Assembly (NCBI RefSeq): GCF_021502575.1
Contig: NZ_JAKFGN010000001.1
Location: forward strand, 1-64,000
Source: Bradyrhizobium sp. G127
GTDB lineage: Bacteria; Pseudomonadota; Alphaproteobacteria; Rhizobiales; Xanthobacteraceae
Reading direction: 5' to 3'
Length of the DNA stretch: 64,000 nt
The translations under genes were made by a program, and so were the position numbers. The notes beneath the pieces are model-generated. The model did not search any database. It was not told where the DNA came from and worked only from the letters and a program-made list of their open reading frames with translations. Of the stretch, positions 62,170-64,000 are shown piece by piece; within the stretch, counting starts at the first letter, position 1; each line of letters begins with the position of its first letter.

Positions 62170-63116
62170 TAGTCGTCCTGTCCTGCAATCGCGCGCGCGA
62201 AGTCGCGTGCGGTGAACGGCGCGAGATCGTCGATCCCCTCGCCGACGCCGATGAAATGCACCGGCAGCTTGTACTTCTCCGACAGCGCCACCAGAATGCC
62301 GCCGCGCGCGGTGCCGTCGAGCTTGGTCATCACCAGACCCGTGACGCCCGCGGTCTTGTGAAACGCATCGACCTGCGACAGCGCGTTCTGTCCCACCGTC
62401 GCATCGAGCACCAGCAGCACCGCATGCGGCGCTGACGCATCGACCTTGCCGATCACGCGGCGGACTTTCTCCAGCTCGACCATCAGTTCGGTCTTGTTCT
62501 GCAAACGCCCGGCGGTGTCGATCAGCAGCACGTCCATGTTCTGCGCTTTGGCCTCTTCCACCGCCTCGTAGGCGAGGCTCGCGGAATCCGAGCCCTGCGC
62601 GCGCGCCACCACCGGAACCTTGTTGCGCTCGCCCCAGACCTTCAGCTGCTCGATGGCGGCGGCGCGGAACGTATCGCCCGCGGCCAGCATCACCTTGCGG
62701 CCTTCTGCCGTCAGCTTGGACGTGAGCTTGCCGATGGTGGTGGTCTTGCCCGAGCCGTTGACGCCGACCACGAGAATGACGAACGGCTTGTGCGCAGCGT
62801 CGATATTGAGCGGCTTCGCGACGGGCGCGAGCACCTTCTCGACTTCGGCCGCGACAATGGTGGTCACGTCATCCGCCGACACGTCCTTGTCGTAGCGGCC
62901 CTTGCCGACGGCCTCGGCAATGCGCGCTGCAACCTCGGTTCCGAGATCGGCGCGCAGCAGCACATCCTCGATGTCGTCAAGCATGGCGCGATCCAGCTTG
63001 CGCTTGGTCACCAGCGCGGCGACCGCGCCGCCGATCGAACTGGACGTGCGTTTGAGCCCGGCGGAAAGGCGCTTCCACCAGCTTTGCTTGGGTTGATCCT
63101 GCGGACTGTCGTTCAT
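62169..63116 (-). CDS. ftsY: Signal recognition particle receptor FtsY
   Basis: 315 residues with a short acidic N-terminal region (no long A-domain). NG domain: [34 protein letters not shown] and [15 protein letters not shown], ending [17 protein letters not shown]. It docks SRP-ribosome complexes at the membrane. Confidence 0.96.
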   Translation of the reverse strand: MNDSPQDQPKQSWWKRLSAGLKRTSSSIGGAVAALVTKRKLDRAMLDDIEDVLLRADLGTEVAARIAEAVGKGRYDKDVSADDVTTIVAAEVEKVLAPVAKPLNIDAAHKPFVILVVGVNGSGKTTTIGKLTSKLTAEGRKVMLAAGDTFRAAAIEQLKVWGERNKVPVVARAQGSDSASLAYEAVEEAKAQNMDVLLIDTAGRLQNKTELMVELEKVRRVIGKVDASAPHAVLLVLDATVGQNALSQVDAFHKTAGVTGLVMTKLDGTARGGILVALSEKYKLPVHFIGVGEGIDDLAPFTARDFARAIAGQDD

Positions 63117-63176
63117 GAGGAGGGTGTGTTACCCGGTTCGGATCACGAACGAAAGTCAACATTGACTCGGGCTTAC

Positions 63177-63926
63177 ATGGATACGCCGCAACCGACACCG
63201 GAAGAAATGCAGGCCCGCGTGCTTCACCGCGACGGGCTGATGCTGGTGATCGACAAGCCGGCCGGTATCGCCGTGCATAAAGGGCCGAAAGGCGGCCCCA
63301 ATCTGGAAGCCTCGTTCGACGCCCTCCGTTACGGCCTGCCGCGCCCGCCGGTGCTGGCTCATCGGCTCGACCGCGATACTTCGGGCTGTCTCGTGCTGGG
63401 ACGCCATCGCAAGGCCACCGCCTCGCTCGGCCTGCTGTTCAAGCATGGCAAGATTTCCAAGACCTATTGGGCGGTGGTCGAAGGCGGGCCTCTGGAGGAC
63501 GAAGGCGAGATCGACATTCCGCTCGGGCGTTTGGACGCGGAGCGCGGCTGGTGGCAGAAGCCGGACCCCAACGGGTTCCCGTCACAGACAAAATGGAAAG
63601 TGCTCGGACGCGGCCAGGACGGACGCGGTGCGCCCCTGACCTGGCTGGCGATGGAGCCGATCACCGGCCGCACCCATCAATTGCGCGTGCACAGTTCGGC
63701 GAGCGGCTGGCCCATCGTCGGCGACAACATCTATGGCAACGGCCCGCGCTTTGGTGAGCCGTCGCTGCACCTGCATGCGCGCGAGATCGTGATCCCGCTG
63801 TCGAAGAACAAGCCGCCGGTGCGCGTGGTCGCGCCGGTGCCGCTCCATTTGCAGGAGCGATTGAAGGCGTGCGGATGGAACGGCGAAGAGGCCGCTGTTC
63901 CAGCAATGGCAACAGCCGCTGTCTGA
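63177..63926 (+). CDS. RluA-family pseudouridine synthase
   Basis: 249 residues. Motif HRLDRDTSGCLVLGRHRKA contains the catalytic Asp, LMLVIDKPAGIAVHKGPKGG is the family head and PITGRTHQLRVH the C-terminal RNA-binding motif. It has no S4 domain at the N-terminus, so it is of the RluA/TruC type. The exact rRNA or tRNA target is not known. ATG at 63177 was used; the frame is open further up, across the ftsY start. Confidence 0.9.
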   Translation: MDTPQPTPEEMQARVLHRDGLMLVIDKPAGIAVHKGPKGGPNLEASFDALRYGLPRPPVLAHRLDRDTSGCLVLGRHRKATASLGLLFKHGKISKTYWAVVEGGPLEDEGEIDIPLGRLDAERGWWQKPDPNGFPSQTKWKVLGRGQDGRGAPLTWLAMEPITGRTHQLRVHSSASGWPIVGDNIYGNGPRFGEPSLHLHAREIVIPLSKNKPPVRVVAPVPLHLQERLKACGWNGEEAAVPAMATAAV

Positions 63927-63949
63927 AGCGCAAATCTGAGAGCGATGTC

Positions 63950-63969
63950 GTCCCCGCGCAGGCGGGGAC
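63950..63969. repeat. Short palindromic repeat (GTCCCCGC / GCGGGGAC)
   Basis: 8-bp arms GTCCCCGC (63950-63957) and GCGGGGAC (63962-63969), loop GCAG. Likely one end of an intergenic palindrome cut by the window edge. Confidence 0.5.
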
Positions 63970-64000
63970 CCATAACCCCCGCACGCTGAGATGAAAGCAA

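Overview
The window is a GC-rich chromosomal segment of an alphaproteobacterium. It is most likely from the Nitrobacteraceae (Bradyrhizobium / Rhodopseudomonas / Afipia group). This is inferred from the gene order obgE-proB-proA-nadD-rsfS-rlmH-envC-ctpA, the split F1 operon atpHAGDC, the mdh-sucCD-sucAB-lpdA cluster, the tesA/ybbAP pair, an oxygen-responsive class of NifA, and several palindromic intergenic repeats of the type common in that family. No database search was possible, so the genus is not fixed.

Positions 1-3410 are the edge of a nitrogen-fixation region. On the minus strand lie nifA, then a 2[4Fe-4S] ferredoxin gene (fdxN type), a small coupled unknown ORF, and the start of sufB, which runs off the left end. 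Two tandem TGT-N10-ACA boxes and a -24/-12-like element precede the ferredoxin. On the other side of nifA a FixK/FNR-like box faces nifA, and a TGT-N10-ACA box plus a -24/-12 element face an FmdB-type zinc-ribbon gene. The edge therefore looks like a small NifA/sigma-54 regulon around nifA itself.

Positions 3600-12200 hold two membrane glycosyltransferases (GT39/PMT_2 type), tRNA-Ser(CGA), a ROK-family sugar kinase whose motifs are in circularly permuted order, rplU-rpmA, a GNAT acetyltransferase and two paralogous EamA exporters.

Positions 12400-22700 are a long plus-strand housekeeping run: obgE, proline synthesis (proB, proA), nadD, rsfS, rlmH, an EnvC-type amidase activator, the protease ctpA, a divergent polysaccharide deacetylase and rppH. 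Positions 22800-27900 carry the F1 part of ATP synthase on the minus strand. Then come an RlpA-like protein, priA, xerC, a DUF4337 membrane protein and a hypothetical membrane protein.

Positions 34000-44600 are a TCA-cycle block on the minus strand: mdh, sucC, sucD, sucA, sucB and lpdA, with a LysE-type exporter and an SDR between sucB and lpdA. It continues to zapE, thpR and tesA. Plus-strand ybbA-ybbP starts on the same CCATGG as tesA. Next are a BI-1 family protein, a GNAT protein, a divergent ArsR-type regulator (BigR-like, two cysteines) with an AhpD-like peroxidase, a DUF2794 protein, a DUF1223 protein and acnA.

Positions 57700-60834 are the cytochrome c maturation genes ccmA-ccmB-ccmC-ccmD-ccmG. 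A repeat element sits exactly between ccmA and ccmB. The right end carries a helix-hairpin-helix protein, yciB, ftsY and an RluA-family pseudouridine synthase. No transposase, integrase of a mobile element, CRISPR array or prophage was seen.
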